Source: Streptomyces bambusae (lineage in GTDB: Bacteria; Actinomycetota; Actinomycetes; Streptomycetales; Streptomycetaceae). From it: DNA of 64,000 nucleotides. Positions 35,783 to 44,539 of this stretch are shown one piece after another. Position 1 is the first letter of the stretch; each line of letters starts with the position of its first letter. The notes beneath the pieces were generated by a model, which worked only from the letters and a program-made list of their open reading frames with translations, searched no databases and had not been told where the DNA came from. The position numbers were made by a program, and so were the translations under genes. The stretch covers positions 1 through 64,000 of the forward strand of contig NZ_WTFF01000005.1 in assembly GCF_019400985.1 (NCBI RefSeq). Direction: 5' to 3'.

Positions 35783-36241
35783 CTAGTAGGGTCCGTTCAC
35801 GTTGTCGATCGATCCGTAGCGGTGTGCCGCGTAATTGCATGCGGCCACGATGTTGGCAACCGGGTCATGGATGTCCCACGAGGTGCCGTCTACGTGGTAC
35901 GCGCGAAACGTGGGGTCAATGACCTGCATAAGGCCCTTGGAGGGAATGCCCTTCTTTGCGTTGGAATCCCACAGGTTGATGGCGAACGGATCGCCGCTCG
36001 ACTCGCGCATAAGGTTGCGGTGGATTCCGCCGTACGTGCCGGGGATGCCCTTCGCCTTCATGACCTGCAGTGAGTGCCGTATCCAGCCATCAAGTCGCTG
36101 TGTGTTCACGGGACTTGCGGATGCGGGGGCGGGGAGTGCCGTGGTGCTCGCGCCGAGTAGGACAGCTGCCGCGACGAAGCCGCCGGTGGCGTACCCGAGG
36201 ATCTTGGAGGCTGATCGCCTCGGGAGAGCGGAAAACGGCAT
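35783..36241 (-). CDS. Secreted lytic-transglycosylase-like protein
   Basis: 152 residues. Signal peptide at 1-44 (hydrophobic TGGFVAAAVLLGAST, cleavage near ASAS). The SLT-type domain has the catalytic-Glu motif NLMRESSGDPFAINLWD and GIPSKGLMQVIDPTFRAYH, ending IDNVNGPY like many streptomycete members. It would cleave peptidoglycan glycan strands. ATG 36241 follows AAGGG; the longer frame upstream is antisense to nothing but is not protein-like. The stop TAG lies in the CTAG target duplication of the adjacent IS. Confidence 0.85.
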   Translation of the reverse strand: MPFSALPRRSASKILGYATGGFVAAAVLLGASTTALPAPASASPVNTQRLDGWIRHSLQVMKAKGIPGTYGGIHRNLMRESSGDPFAINLWDSNAKKGIPSKGLMQVIDPTFRAYHVDGTSWDIHDPVANIVAACNYAAHRYGSIDNVNGPY

Positions 36242-36371
36242 GATGCTGCCCTTTCGTATATTCCTGTGGAGCGGGGGACTTGGCCATCGCTGTCCCGGGC
36301 ACGGCTTTGCCACGCATGGCTTGGAGAACTTCTCCATGGGGCGCTGCCGCCTGCCCGGGCGAAGTACCGGA

Positions 36372-37541
36372 TCAGATGGGTACGCCCAGGCTGCGCAGGT
36401 AGGCGACGGGGTCGGTGTGTGCGCTGTAGTTGTTGCTGGTGCGGGCTTCGAAGTGCAGGTGTGGGCCGGTGGAGTTTCCGGTGCTGCCGGACAGGCCGAT
36501 TTCCTGGGCCTTGTCGACAGGGTCGCCCTGTCGGACGGAGACCGACTGCAGATGGGCGTAGAGGGTGTGCATGCCACTCGGGTGCTTGATGATCACGGCG
36601 TTGCCGTAGGAACCCTGCCGGCCGGCGGTGACGACGGTGCCCTCGGTCGCGGCCACGACGGAGGTGCCGGTGGGGACGGCGAAGTCAATACCGGTGTGGA
36701 ATCCGGCGGCCCAGGAGCCGGGCTGCTTGTAAGGGGTGGTCACGGCGCCGCCCGTGACGGGCAGTGTGCCCTTGGCCGTGGTGTTCAGTTCGGCGGTGGC
36801 CGGCTGGGCCGGACCGCTCGCCGGCTTGGACTCGGGCGTGGCGGTGTTCGTCTCGGGATTCGGCTCCGGGGTGCTCGGCTGGGGGGTGTTCTGTTCGGGC
36901 TGGGCGTGGTGCCCGTGGCAGTGTTTGATGAGCATGCCGGGGCGGAGGTTTTCGTCGGGGTCTGTGTCGTCGGGTATCGCGTTTTCGTCGCGCAGGTCTT
37001 CCCATTCCACGCACAGGCGGGAGGCGAGGCTGTTGAGGGTGTCACCGCGCTCGACGGTGAAAGATCCGTTGGCTTCGCAGGCCGGGCTGTCCGTCGGCGT
37101 GGTGGACGGTTCGGTGGACGGGGTGGTGTCCGGTGCGGCGGGCGACGGGGTGACGGCGGGGGTGGGAGTCTCGCCGTCGCGGGTCAGGCCGGCGGTCGCG
37201 GAGCAGACGGGCCAGGCCTTGGGGCCCTGCTTGTCCAACACCTTTTCCGCAACGGCGATTTGAGCTTCCCTGCTGGCCTGGTGGGCCTGGGGGGCGTGGT
37301 CGTGGCCTCCGAAGGCGGCCCAGGTGGCGTCGGTGAACTGCAGGCCTCCGTAGAAGCCGTTACCGCTGTTGATGGACCAGTTCCCGCTGCTCTCGCATTC
37401 GGCGACCTTGTCCCATGTCTCGGTGGAGGCGCCGTGAGCCTGGGGGGAGGCCAGGGCCAGGGGCACCGTGGCGGCGGCGACGGCGAGCAGGGTGCGGTGC
37501 TTGAAGGAAGAGCGGGGCACGGAGGCATGGCGGTAGCGCAT
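36372..37541 (-). CDS. Secreted Rpf-LysM-M23 cell-wall hydrolase
   Basis: 389 residues. Signal peptide 1-38; resuscitation-promoting-factor-like transglycosylase fold at ~40-115 (WDKVAECESSGNWSINSGNG with catalytic Glu, FYGGLQFTDATWAAFGG); Pro/Thr linker; LysM at ~160-208 (FTVERGDTLNSLASRL); second linker; M23 peptidase at ~270-385 (GFHTGIDFAVPTG, GPHLHFEAR) with the HxxxD and HxH zinc ligands. It could cut both glycan and cross-bridges. In actinobacteria Rpf-type proteins wake dormant cells or spores. Start ATG 37541 follows AAGGA. Confidence 0.93.
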   Translation of the reverse strand: MRYRHASVPRSSFKHRTLLAVAAATVPLALASPQAHGASTETWDKVAECESSGNWSINSGNGFYGGLQFTDATWAAFGGHDHAPQAHQASREAQIAVAEKVLDKQGPKAWPVCSATAGLTRDGETPTPAVTPSPAAPDTTPSTEPSTTPTDSPACEANGSFTVERGDTLNSLASRLCVEWEDLRDENAIPDDTDPDENLRPGMLIKHCHGHHAQPEQNTPQPSTPEPNPETNTATPESKPASGPAQPATAELNTTAKGTLPVTGGAVTTPYKQPGSWAAGFHTGIDFAVPTGTSVVAATEGTVVTAGRQGSYGNAVIIKHPSGMHTLYAHLQSVSVRQGDPVDKAQEIGLSGSTGNSTGPHLHFEARTSNNYSAHTDPVAYLRSLGVPI

Positions 37542-37665
37542 CGGGACGTCCTTGGAGGCGGGGGCGGGCGAAAATACTGCGGATGGCGGTCTGTCGGGGG
37601 TGTGGGCGGGTTCTGGCCGTCGCCGTGGGAGGACCGGCCGCTGTGTGGTGCGGGCTCGTTCCGCG

Positions 37666-38013
37666 TCACCAGGGAGGGCGCGGAAGTTCGACCACCTGGC
37701 AGCCCAAGACGGTCAGCACCCGCAGGCGCTGTTCGGCCTGTTCGGCGTGGAGGTCGAAGACCCACGGTCCGGGAATGAGGACGATGTCGTGCTGGCCCCC
37801 GGCGACGGAGCGGACCAGGCGTTTGAACTCGGGGCGGTGTACGCGTCGTCCGTTGTCGAAGTACACGACGGGCAATGGCAGGTTGAGATGGCGGGCGTAG
37901 GCATCCAGGGCCCAGTGGTGGTGCGGCATTCCTGCGGCGTCGTAGGGGTAGCAGCGCAGGTATGCGGCTGTGCTGGGCGGAAGGTGGCGGCGCATCTGCG
38001 CGGGAATCCTCAT
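37666..38013 (-). CDS. Resolvase-like small protein, paralogue A
   Basis: 115 residues. Pattern AYLRCYPYDAAG, ALDAYARHLNLPLPVVYFDN, then LVRSVAGGQHDIVLIPGPWV. It shares Y-(V/D)-DNG, a RLV..V..G.H.IVL.PG.WVF core and a terminal LP with the proteins at 38213 and 45377. The layout recalls the N-terminal catalytic domain of serine recombinases (YxRxS, G...VY.D.G, RP.F.RL, G..D.V), but the Ser is absent and there is no DNA-binding tail. Function unknown. Confidence 0.6.
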   Translation of the reverse strand: MRIPAQMRRHLPPSTAAYLRCYPYDAAGMPHHHWALDAYARHLNLPLPVVYFDNGRRVHRPEFKRLVRSVAGGQHDIVLIPGPWVFDLHAEQAEQRLRVLTVLGCQVVELPRPPW

Positions 38014-38212
38014 GGTTCATGCCTTCGGGGTCGGTGCCTGCTGCCCCCGCGGGAGCGGGACGGCAGTAGCCAGGAGCGGGTGATCGGCGTCAGTCCTGCC
38101 TGCGCTGTCGTGGGGGAGTCGGCAGGGCGAGGTGGCGGGACCCAGCGTGAGAGGGAAGTCCGGCGAGGGGGCCAGGCGCGTACGGCACGGCGTTTGGGCC
38201 GGTACGGGCGCC

Positions 38213-38653
38213 TCACGACTGGCCGTCTTCCTGCTCTTCGTTCCCCGGTGACGGCGTGACAGGTACGGCGTAGGGGGGTCGGCGGTGGGGCTGGGGCAAG
38301 GTGAGGATGCGACGGGCTCCGGCCCGGCTGAGCAGCCGGACGATCTTTCGTGCCTGGGCGTCGTCGGCGGAGAACACCCAGGTGCCAGGAAGGAGGACGA
38401 TGCGGTGGGAACCGTTGTAGACGGCACCGACCAGTCGTTCCAGTGACGTCATGCCCTCTGAGGTTTGGCCGGTCTCCACGTAGACGGTGGGGGCCGGCAG
38501 GCCCAGTCGGGCGGCGAAGCTCTGGAGTGCCTCGTGGTGGCGGCGGGCCGCTCGGGGGGCGCGCGGGGAGTGCCGGATGTATACAGCGGGTCGGACGGTG
38601 GAGGGCGCGGGGGCAGCGGAAGTGGTCGGTGCACGGGTGGTGGAAATGGACAT
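38213..38653 (-). CDS. Resolvase-like small protein, paralogue B
   Basis: 146 residues from ATG 38653 (GGAGA upstream). After a Ser/Thr/Ala-rich leader comes VYIRHSPRAPRAARRHHEAL, with Ser at the place of the recombinase nucleophile, then LGLPAPTVYVETGQTSEGMT and SHRIVLLPGTWVFSADDAQA. It is the paralogue most like a serine-recombinase N-domain. It lies downstream of the RsbW-like gene, an arrangement repeated at 45-46 kb. Confidence 0.62.
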   Translation of the reverse strand: MSISTTRAPTTSAAPAPSTVRPAVYIRHSPRAPRAARRHHEALQSFAARLGLPAPTVYVETGQTSEGMTSLERLVGAVYNGSHRIVLLPGTWVFSADDAQARKIVRLLSRAGARRILTLPQPHRRPPYAVPVTPSPGNEEQEDGQS

Positions 38654-38886
38654 CGCTGTCTCCAGGGATGTGCGGACGTGTGGTCCCGTGGGGGAGGAGG
38701 ACGAGAGTTTCGCGGGAGCGGTAAGGCCGGCGAAGAGTTCAGCAGCGTGTGCCTGCCGGGGCGCAGACAGTGACGGGCTTGGCGGCCCAGTGTGTGGCGC
38801 CAAAGGGCTGGGGCCGGTAGCCGCGGGCCGTGGCAGCGCACGACGGGCGCTGGGAGGCATGGCCTTCACCGAGGGTGGCTGGAGAG

Positions 38887-39378
38887 TCACGCGGCGCAGG
38901 TTGCGGTCAGCGTGGCGCCGTACTCGGCTCCGCTGTCGCTGCTGCTGGAGGTGGTGCATTCGGCCAAGGTGGCGACGATGTTCTGACCTCGGCCGTGCTC
39001 GTCGTCCGCGCAGCTGCTCGTCCAGGTCCCGTCGCTGGGGGCGGGTCCGCTGTCGGTGACGTTGGCGTGCAGTTGTGTGCTGCCGTCGGCGGCAGAGGTG
39101 ACCTTCAGGTGCAGAGCAATGGGGGGCAGAGCGTGCTCGACCGCGTTGGTCACCAGTTCCGAGACCACCAGCAGAGCGTCGAAGATCTCATCGTCGTCCA
39201 CTCCCCAGCCCGTCAGCAGCTGCTGTGCGTGGTGCCGAGCGATGCCGGCTGCGGTGGGGTGAAAGGGCAGTTCCTGCTCGTCCTGGTGCATGACTGCCGG
39301 CTCCTGGGTGCCGTCGGTGGTCTGGGCCGGAACGCTGCTCACTGCGGAGGACTGGGGAGCGTCGGTGCTGCTGGTCAT
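38887..39378 (-). CDS. RsbW-like ATP-binding protein (GHKL), copy 1
   Basis: 163 residues. GHKL motifs: N-box LLVVSELVTNAVEHALPPIA, G1 NVTDSGPAPS, G2 EHGRGQNIVATLAEC. Such single-domain proteins act as anti-sigma-factor kinases or related switches in Streptomyces. I chose ATG 39378 over 39387 because the copy at 46142 starts at the equivalent ATG after the same CATCGGA.GATCA.C leader. The partner sigma or anti-anti-sigma factor is not in the window. Confidence 0.85.
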   Translation of the reverse strand: MTSSTDAPQSSAVSSVPAQTTDGTQEPAVMHQDEQELPFHPTAAGIARHHAQQLLTGWGVDDDEIFDALLVVSELVTNAVEHALPPIALHLKVTSAADGSTQLHANVTDSGPAPSDGTWTSSCADDEHGRGQNIVATLAECTTSSSSDSGAEYGATLTATCAA

Positions 39379-39480
39379 GGTGATCATCCGATGTGCGGGC
39401 CGGGAATGGACTTACGTGATCCTTTTTAGGCATTCCGCATATTCCGGACATTGGGGAACCCCCCTAACCTTCGCCCTAAC
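39379..39480 (-). promoter_or_regulatory. Conserved leader/promoter of RsbW-like copy 1
   Basis: Reading on the minus strand, this leader shares blocks with 46658-46760: a CCTAA/GGTTAGGG-rich start, GTTCCC.AATGTCC, AAGGATCACG and CATCGGA.GATCA. Conservation of non-coding DNA over ~95 bases implies a common promoter or leader element. Confidence 0.55.
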
Positions 39481-39846
39481 AAGCCACCCCCAACGCCGGC
39501 CGCGCCCCCCCCATGCCAACCCGGAACGTTCCGCCTGCAACATGCCTGACCAGCGCTTATGGTCCCAGCTGTCAGGTGAGAACGATCACGAGCCAGGGTT
39601 GCCGCCCCGCACCCGCCCCGCGTGAACCCGGGCCACGGGAACCATCCCGCCGCCGTCCCTCCGCCGCCGGCCCGCAGCTGCGTGTCTGATCCGATTTGTG
39701 CGGGAGTGGTTGTCGGTCAGGGCCGGCTGCTCAACCGTGATTCCATTACGCGGTCGCCTTCGAGATGGAGGCAGTAGTGGCCAAAGGGCATGGCCCGCCG
39801 GGCCATCCGGTGACCAGCCCGTTCCGGTGGGTGACCGCGGCCGCCT
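39481..39846. other. Gene-free spacer
   Basis: 366 bases with no credible gene. It contains low-complexity C-rich DNA near 39485-39530 and leads into the gpsA fragment. Confidence 0.45.
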
Positions 39847-40041
39847 ACGGACGTCGTGGGCTGCGAGCTCGGCGGAGCGGTCGAGAACGTCATCGCGCTC
39901 GCCGGGGGCATCGCCGATGGCATGGGCCTGGGCGACAATGCCAAGGCGACCCTGGTCGCCCGTGGTCTTGCCGAGACCACCCGGCCCGGCATCGCGATGA
40001 GCGCCGACGCCCACACCTTCGTCGGCCGGCGGGGCGTCGTG
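39847..40041 (+). pseudogene. Fragment of glycerol-3-phosphate dehydrogenase (gpsA)
   Basis: About 65 codons read [20 protein letters not shown] then [20 protein letters not shown], the highly conserved substrate-binding region of GpsA, ending abruptly after [13 protein letters not shown]. Neither the N-terminal NAD domain nor the rest of the C-domain is present. A remnant left by rearrangement. Confidence 0.85.
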
Positions 40042-40078
40042 CCAGTTGCCTGGCACTCGCTGAGTGCCAGGCAACTGG
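40042..40078. terminator. Hairpin terminator after the lectin/pore-like gene
   Basis: Perfect 16-base arms (CCAGTTGCCTGGCACT and complement) with a five-base loop, 13 bases beyond the stop of the minus-strand gene at 40092. Confidence 0.75.
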
Positions 40079-40091
40079 TGGTCGGGGAGCC

Positions 40092-41213
40092 TCAGAGGCT
40101 CGGGCAGCCAGAGGTGGGAGTGGCCGTGCTCATCGGGCTGTAGAACACGGTGTCGTCGGAGCTGTCCTTGAGAGGAACGACGATTGTGTCGTAGGCGTCC
40201 CACGGGAACCCGTCGGCGTCGAAGGTGAAGTTACCCGTCACCGTCTTCGCCTGCACCGACCGTGCCACCCAGTTGTACTTGTGCGGCTGAGCCGGGAGGG
40301 TGACGCTGTTGGTCGCAGTAGTGGTGTTGCTCCACGTGAACTGGTTCGACACGCTCAATGAAGCTGTCACCTTCGCGATCACGGAGGACAGCGCGCCGGT
40401 CTCGAAACCCGACGTGACGGTGACGCCGAGAGCTGATGAGAACCCCTTCGCTGTCGAAATCGTGAACGTGTAGTTGTAGGGATTGTCGTAGGGGTTGTGC
40501 CACTGCGTGGAGATGCACTTGGTGGGCAGCGGGGCGGCTGCCGATTCGCTGTCCTCTGACCAGTAGCACGACCACGTCTGGGTCTGGCACTTGTTCGCTG
40601 CGTACGCCACGGCCAGGGTCCTGGCCTGGGCGGCCGGGTTGCCGCCATGAAAATGGAAGGCTTGGTTGTCGCCGCTGCTGCAGTTGTAGAGCCCGACCCA
40701 GGCGTTGTCGTAGTTGCTTCGGTTCAGCAGGTCCATGCATTTGCCAGAGTTGATGTGGCGCAATCTCCACCCGGCGGAATTCGGCTGGATCGCCCACTTC
40801 TGTGTGGCCTGCCCTTGGCAGGTCCACTGGCGCAGACCGTCGTCTCCCCACCCGACGTCGATGCACTTGCCCGTCCCCACGTTCACGAGCTGGAACGTGT
40901 GGTCCGGGTTGACGTTGAAGCGCCACTTCGCCGTATCCCTCCAGGAGGGACTTCCCGAGTAGACAGTGACGATTCGGGCGCCGTCGCTGGTGGAGGCGCC
41001 CTCCACGTCGACGCTCCTGCCGGTGATGGCGCCGAGGCTCAGACAGTTCAGGCTCGAGGATGTGTACGTGCACGTGGCGGCAAGAGCCTGGCCTACGGTC
41101 AGCGGGGATACGGAAATTCCCAAGGCCAGGAAGGCGACGGCCAGCACGCTGGCGATCAGGCGAGACAGAGGTGCGGGCGGCGTGCCCCGTCTCGCAGTCA
41201 TGGTCGGTGTCAA
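40092..41213 (-). CDS. Secreted ricin-lectin protein with possible aerolysin-like pore module
   Basis: 373 residues from TTG 41213 (AAAGGG nine bases upstream) or ATG 41201. Signal peptide to about residue 45 (GQALA). Residues ~50-190 are a ricin-type beta-trefoil with repeats [40 protein letters not shown] and NQAFHFHGG. Residues ~235-355 are Ser/Thr-rich with long alternating beta strands ([47 protein letters not shown]), the style of aerolysin/ETX-MTX2 beta-pore proteins; lectin plus aerolysin fusions are known in fungi. The pore assignment rests on pattern alone; a plain secreted lectin is the alternative. Confidence 0.65.
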   Translation of the reverse strand: MTPTMTARRGTPPAPLSRLIASVLAVAFLALGISVSPLTVGQALAATCTYTSSSLNCLSLGAITGRSVDVEGASTSDGARIVTVYSGSPSWRDTAKWRFNVNPDHTFQLVNVGTGKCIDVGWGDDGLRQWTCQGQATQKWAIQPNSAGWRLRHINSGKCMDLLNRSNYDNAWVGLYNCSSGDNQAFHFHGGNPAAQARTLAVAYAANKCQTQTWSCYWSEDSESAAAPLPTKCISTQWHNPYDNPYNYTFTISTAKGFSSALGVTVTSGFETGALSSVIAKVTASLSVSNQFTWSNTTTATNSVTLPAQPHKYNWVARSVQAKTVTGNFTFDADGFPWDAYDTIVVPLKDSSDDTVFYSPMSTATPTSGCPSL

Positions 41214-41320
41214 GGGTCTTACCCTTTCTTCTCAGGCTCCCTCCCAACTGGCCGAGCGCTGGCTGTGGAAGGGACGCGGTAGAAGCATCCGACCTGCTAC
41301 CGGGCGGCGGCTCCGGGAGG

Positions 41321-41344
41321 ATTGCCTGTTCCATTGCCTGTTCC
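41321..41344. repeat. Tandem 12-bp repeat, site 1
   Basis: Two perfect copies of ATTGCCTGTTCC in tandem, about 108 bases before the lectin/pore-like gene start. The same doublet recurs at 41502, 181 bases away. Spacing of 12 bases and location between a LAL regulator and the gene suggest operator sites. Confidence 0.75.
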
Positions 41345-41501
41345 CCCCCACGAGCTCCTGCAGACTCGCCCTCACCCCGAACAGGACGCGTCAAGCCCCT
41401 GCTGGGATCCTCGCCGCCGGCAACCTGAAGCATCATCCCGCCCTGATGCGCCCGAAGGAGTCGCTCCGCGAACAGCGCCATGGCCTCAAGGCCTGCACAA
41501 C

Positions 41502-41522
41502 ATTGCCTGTTCCATTGCCTGT
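41502..41522. repeat. Tandem 12-bp repeat, site 2
   Basis: ATTGCCTGTTCC followed by ATTGCCTGT, identical over 21 bases to site 1. It lies 122 bases beyond the stop of the LAL gene (41644) in the minus-strand direction. Confidence 0.75.
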
Positions 41523-41643
41523 ATGCGTGAACGCCCTGGTGCCGTCGGTCGCCGTTGCCAGCGGTAACAGACCGGCCGACCACCGGTGGAGATTGGACCA
41601 CGGCGGACATGCGGCCCGTGCGGGGCGCGCGTCCGGCCCTGCG

Positions 41644-43962
41644 TTACGGCGGGGCGGGGGGCCGGCCGCCGGCCCATTGCGCTATCTGCCGGCGGGACGT
41701 GAACCCGAGCTTGACCAGAATGCGCTGAACGTGGCCGTGAACCGTGCGGGGCGACAGGACCAGCAGGGCAGCGATCTGTTTGTCTGCCAGTCCCTGAGAG
41801 ACGAGCTCGGCAACCTGGCGCTCGCGGGCCGTCAGCAACGTTCCCGGTCTCTCTCGGGGCTGCCGGAGGCTCTTCGGCGCGCCGAGGGCCCGCTCGACAG
41901 CCTGATCGATCGGCAAAGCCTCACCGGCCTTCACCGCGTGCTGGAAGCGGTCCTCACCCAGCTCCCGGCGCAGCCGTGCCTCGCACTCAGTGCGGTAGCG
42001 GAGCAGATGTCCCACACCCGGCAGTGTGCTGCCGATCTGCTGCCACAGAAACTGTGCCGAGCCCAGCAGCTCAGCCGCATCCAGGCATTGGTCCTGCCGC
42101 GCCCTGGTCCACGCGAGGACCTCCAGACACTGGGCAACGCCGAGGCGGTTGTGGTCGGGCCGGCCAAGGCGCAGGCTCTCCTGGAGCAGCCCTGCGGCCC
42201 GTTCGTGCTCGGCACCCATCAGGTGCAGCAGGCCGTTCAGCCACAGTGACCACGAGCGGGACCACCTGGCGTCGTGTTTCTCACACAACTCCAGGCCTTC
42301 ACGGCAGAGGTCAGCAGCGCGCGGGTCGCCGTCCAGACAGCAGGCGAGTCCCAGGAGGAAGAGCGTGGACCACGTCTCACCGAGCGCGCCCAGCGCCTGG
42401 TAGCGGGAAAGGGTGTGCTCGAGCAGGGGGATGGCGGTTGGGAAGTCGTCCTGGAAGAGCGCGGCCAGGGCGGCGAGCTGCTCTGCGTCGGCACCGGCAC
42501 GCTCGTCGCCCACGGTCTTTGCGAGGGCACGGCACTGGGTCACCCGTGAGGCGGCGGCGCCATGGTCTCCGCGCAACAGGGCGAGCCAGCCGTCGGCCCA
42601 CAGCGCTGAGGCCTTGGCCCTGCTGGGCTCGGGGGACACGGCGAGGGTCTGCGCAAGCCAGAGACGTTCCTCCTCCAAGCCGCCGGCCCCAAGCCGGTGA
42701 CACCACAAGGCTGCGGCCACTTCCAGGCCCGGCGCACTCTCACCCGGCTCTTCGAGGCAGAAGGACAGGGCAGCGCGCAGGTTGGGCCGTTCCTCGTGCA
42801 GGCGCCCCATCCACAGGGTCTGCCGCTGGGTGAACCACTCCTCGTCGGCGCGCAGGACGATGCGCCGGTAGTGATCGCGGTGGTGACGGCGCCAGACGGC
42901 AACCTCGCCGCGCGTCTCCAGTTGCCGGCGTCCGTAGGCGCGAACCGTCTCCAGCATCCGGTAACGCACCCCGGTGTCACCGTCCTCGCGGATCAGAACC
43001 GACTTGTCGACCAGAGCGGCCACCAGATCCAGCAGATCCGGAACACAGAGCCGGTCATCGCTGCACACTGCTTCGACGGCCTCGCGATCGGCGCTACCGG
43101 CGAACACGGACATGCGTGCCCACAGCAGTTGTTCCTCTGGGGCACAGTGGTCGAAGCTCCAGTCCAGTGCGGCAAGCAGAGTCCGGTGGCGGGGCAGAGA
43201 GGTCCGGCTGCCTCTGGAGAGCAGGTGGAAACTGTTGTTCAGATGCTGCAGGATCTCCTCGCATGTCATCGTCCGAAGGCGTGCGGCGGCGAGTTCGATG
43301 GCCAACGGGATGCCGTCGAGACGATGGCAGACGAGTGCGGCGGCGCGTGCCTCCGACCCGGCGGGTGCAAACTCGCCGATCGCGGCGGCACCGCGCTGGG
43401 TGAACAGTTCAAGCGCCTCGTTCCGCGCTGCCGCCTCGGCCGGTACGGACGCCTCCGGGTGCGGTGCCCGAAGCGGCGGCACGGTCAGCAGGTGCTCCCC
43501 CTCGACCGCGAGGGCCTGTCGGCTGGTGGCGATCACCTGCAGGCCGGGCAGCGCAGCCAGCAAGGTGCCGATGACGGTGGCGGAAGCCTCCAGCAGGTGC
43601 TCGCAGTTGTCGACAACCAGCAGCATCCGCAAGCCGTTCAGGTGACCGGTCAGAGCCTCCAGGACCGGCCGCCCCACCTCGTGATCGAGGCCGAGACTCT
43701 CCAGCACCGCGTGCCCCAGAAGGTCCGGCCGCTCCACGGCCGCGAGGTCCACTCTCCACGCCCCGGCCGGGTAGGCACGTGCGACCTGGGCGGCAAGCCG
43801 CAGAGCCAGGCGCGTCTTGCCGATGCCTCCGGCACCGGTCAGCGTCAGCAGCCTGGTCCGCGGCAGTACAGCACGCGCTGCGGCGAGCTCCTCCCGCCGA
43901 CCCACGAAGCTTGTGAGATCGGCAGGGAGGTTCCCCTGGGATCGCCGATTGGCCCGCATCAA
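41644..43962 (-). CDS. LuxR-family regulator with NTPase and TPR domains (1)
   Basis: 772 residues. Walker A TGAGGIGKT at 42-50 after SFVGRREELAAARAVLP, Walker B MLLVVDNCEHLL near 112, an AAA/NB-ARC-like region with LVCHRLDGIPLAIELAAARL, TPR-like helices in the middle and a C-terminal LuxR helix-turn-helix (LTARERQVAELVSQGLADKQ, RTVHGHVQRILVKLGFTSRR). It is a Streptomyces ATP-dependent pathway activator type. It lies directly upstream, same strand, of the lectin/pore-like gene, with the repeated sites between them. Confidence 0.92.
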   Translation of the reverse strand: MMRANRRSQGNLPADLTSFVGRREELAAARAVLPRTRLLTLTGAGGIGKTRLALRLAAQVARAYPAGAWRVDLAAVERPDLLGHAVLESLGLDHEVGRPVLEALTGHLNGLRMLLVVDNCEHLLEASATVIGTLLAALPGLQVIATSRQALAVEGEHLLTVPPLRAPHPEASVPAEAAARNEALELFTQRGAAAIGEFAPAGSEARAAALVCHRLDGIPLAIELAAARLRTMTCEEILQHLNNSFHLLSRGSRTSLPRHRTLLAALDWSFDHCAPEEQLLWARMSVFAGSADREAVEAVCSDDRLCVPDLLDLVAALVDKSVLIREDGDTGVRYRMLETVRAYGRRQLETRGEVAVWRRHHRDHYRRIVLRADEEWFTQRQTLWMGRLHEERPNLRAALSFCLEEPGESAPGLEVAAALWCHRLGAGGLEEERLWLAQTLAVSPEPSRAKASALWADGWLALLRGDHGAAASRVTQCRALAKTVGDERAGADAEQLAALAALFQDDFPTAIPLLEHTLSRYQALGALGETWSTLFLLGLACCLDGDPRAADLCREGLELCEKHDARWSRSWSLWLNGLLHLMGAEHERAAGLLQESLRLGRPDHNRLGVAQCLEVLAWTRARQDQCLDAAELLGSAQFLWQQIGSTLPGVGHLLRYRTECEARLRRELGEDRFQHAVKAGEALPIDQAVERALGAPKSLRQPRERPGTLLTARERQVAELVSQGLADKQIAALLVLSPRTVHGHVQRILVKLGFTSRRQIAQWAGGRPPAPP

Positions 43963-44130
43963 CAGATCGCTCCTTGCTGCCCCTCCGCATCAGGACGCGG
44001 AGGGTGCAGATGCGCGTGGCGGAGGAGACACTTTGCCGTGCGCACGATGCCCTTTCGGCATGAGGAAGACACGCTCGACATACCGTGTGCGCCAGGCCTT
44101 TGTACCGGTGGAGTCGTCAGGGAGCATCAC

Positions 44131-44529
44131 TCACAGGCTGTCGGTCAGTTCTTCCAGAACGGCGACCGCGCGGGCGGCGCTGTCGTGGGGGACGAACAGG
44201 TGGTCGTGGTGGAAGCCGGCGATGACGTTGCAGCTGATCGCGGCCTGCGTCAGCGCCTCAGCGACGGCGGCGGTGAGGCCGACGGCGTCCAGGGCGGAAT
44301 GCACCCGCAGGGTGATCCAGCCGGCGACGTAGTCGTACACGAGTCCGGCCCGGTCCGCGTCCTGTCGGGGCAGGACGAGCGTGAGCCCTTCCTCCTCGGC
44401 GATCGTGGCAACGGGGCGGGCGTCTGCAGGGATGCGGCCGTCGGGAGCGACGGTGAAGACGTACTCTCCCGGATTGAGCTCGGGGCGCATGCCGGCGAGC
44501 AGCTTGTGCAGGTCCTTTTCTGCGGGCAT
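44131..44529 (-). CDS. ACT-domain protein (DUF2241-like)
   Basis: 132 residues from ATG 44529 (AAGGAG upstream). Features GEYVFTVAPDGRIPADARPV, EEEGLTLVLPRQDADRAGL, WITLRVHSALDAVGLTAAVA, and CNVIAGFHHDHLFVPHD. This matches small tandem-ACT proteins thought to bind amino acids; the exact ligand is unknown. It lies 10 bases after the small membrane-protein gene, so the two form an operon. Confidence 0.8.
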   Translation of the reverse strand: MPAEKDLHKLLAGMRPELNPGEYVFTVAPDGRIPADARPVATIAEEEGLTLVLPRQDADRAGLVYDYVAGWITLRVHSALDAVGLTAAVAEALTQAAISCNVIAGFHHDHLFVPHDSAARAVAVLEELTDSL

Positions 44530-44539
44530 GGGGACTCCT

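Noticed and set aside
39856..40143. 95-codon plus-strand gene
   Set aside because: The first 60 codons are a gpsA fragment and the rest crosses the terminator and the antisense of the lectin gene; no start signal.
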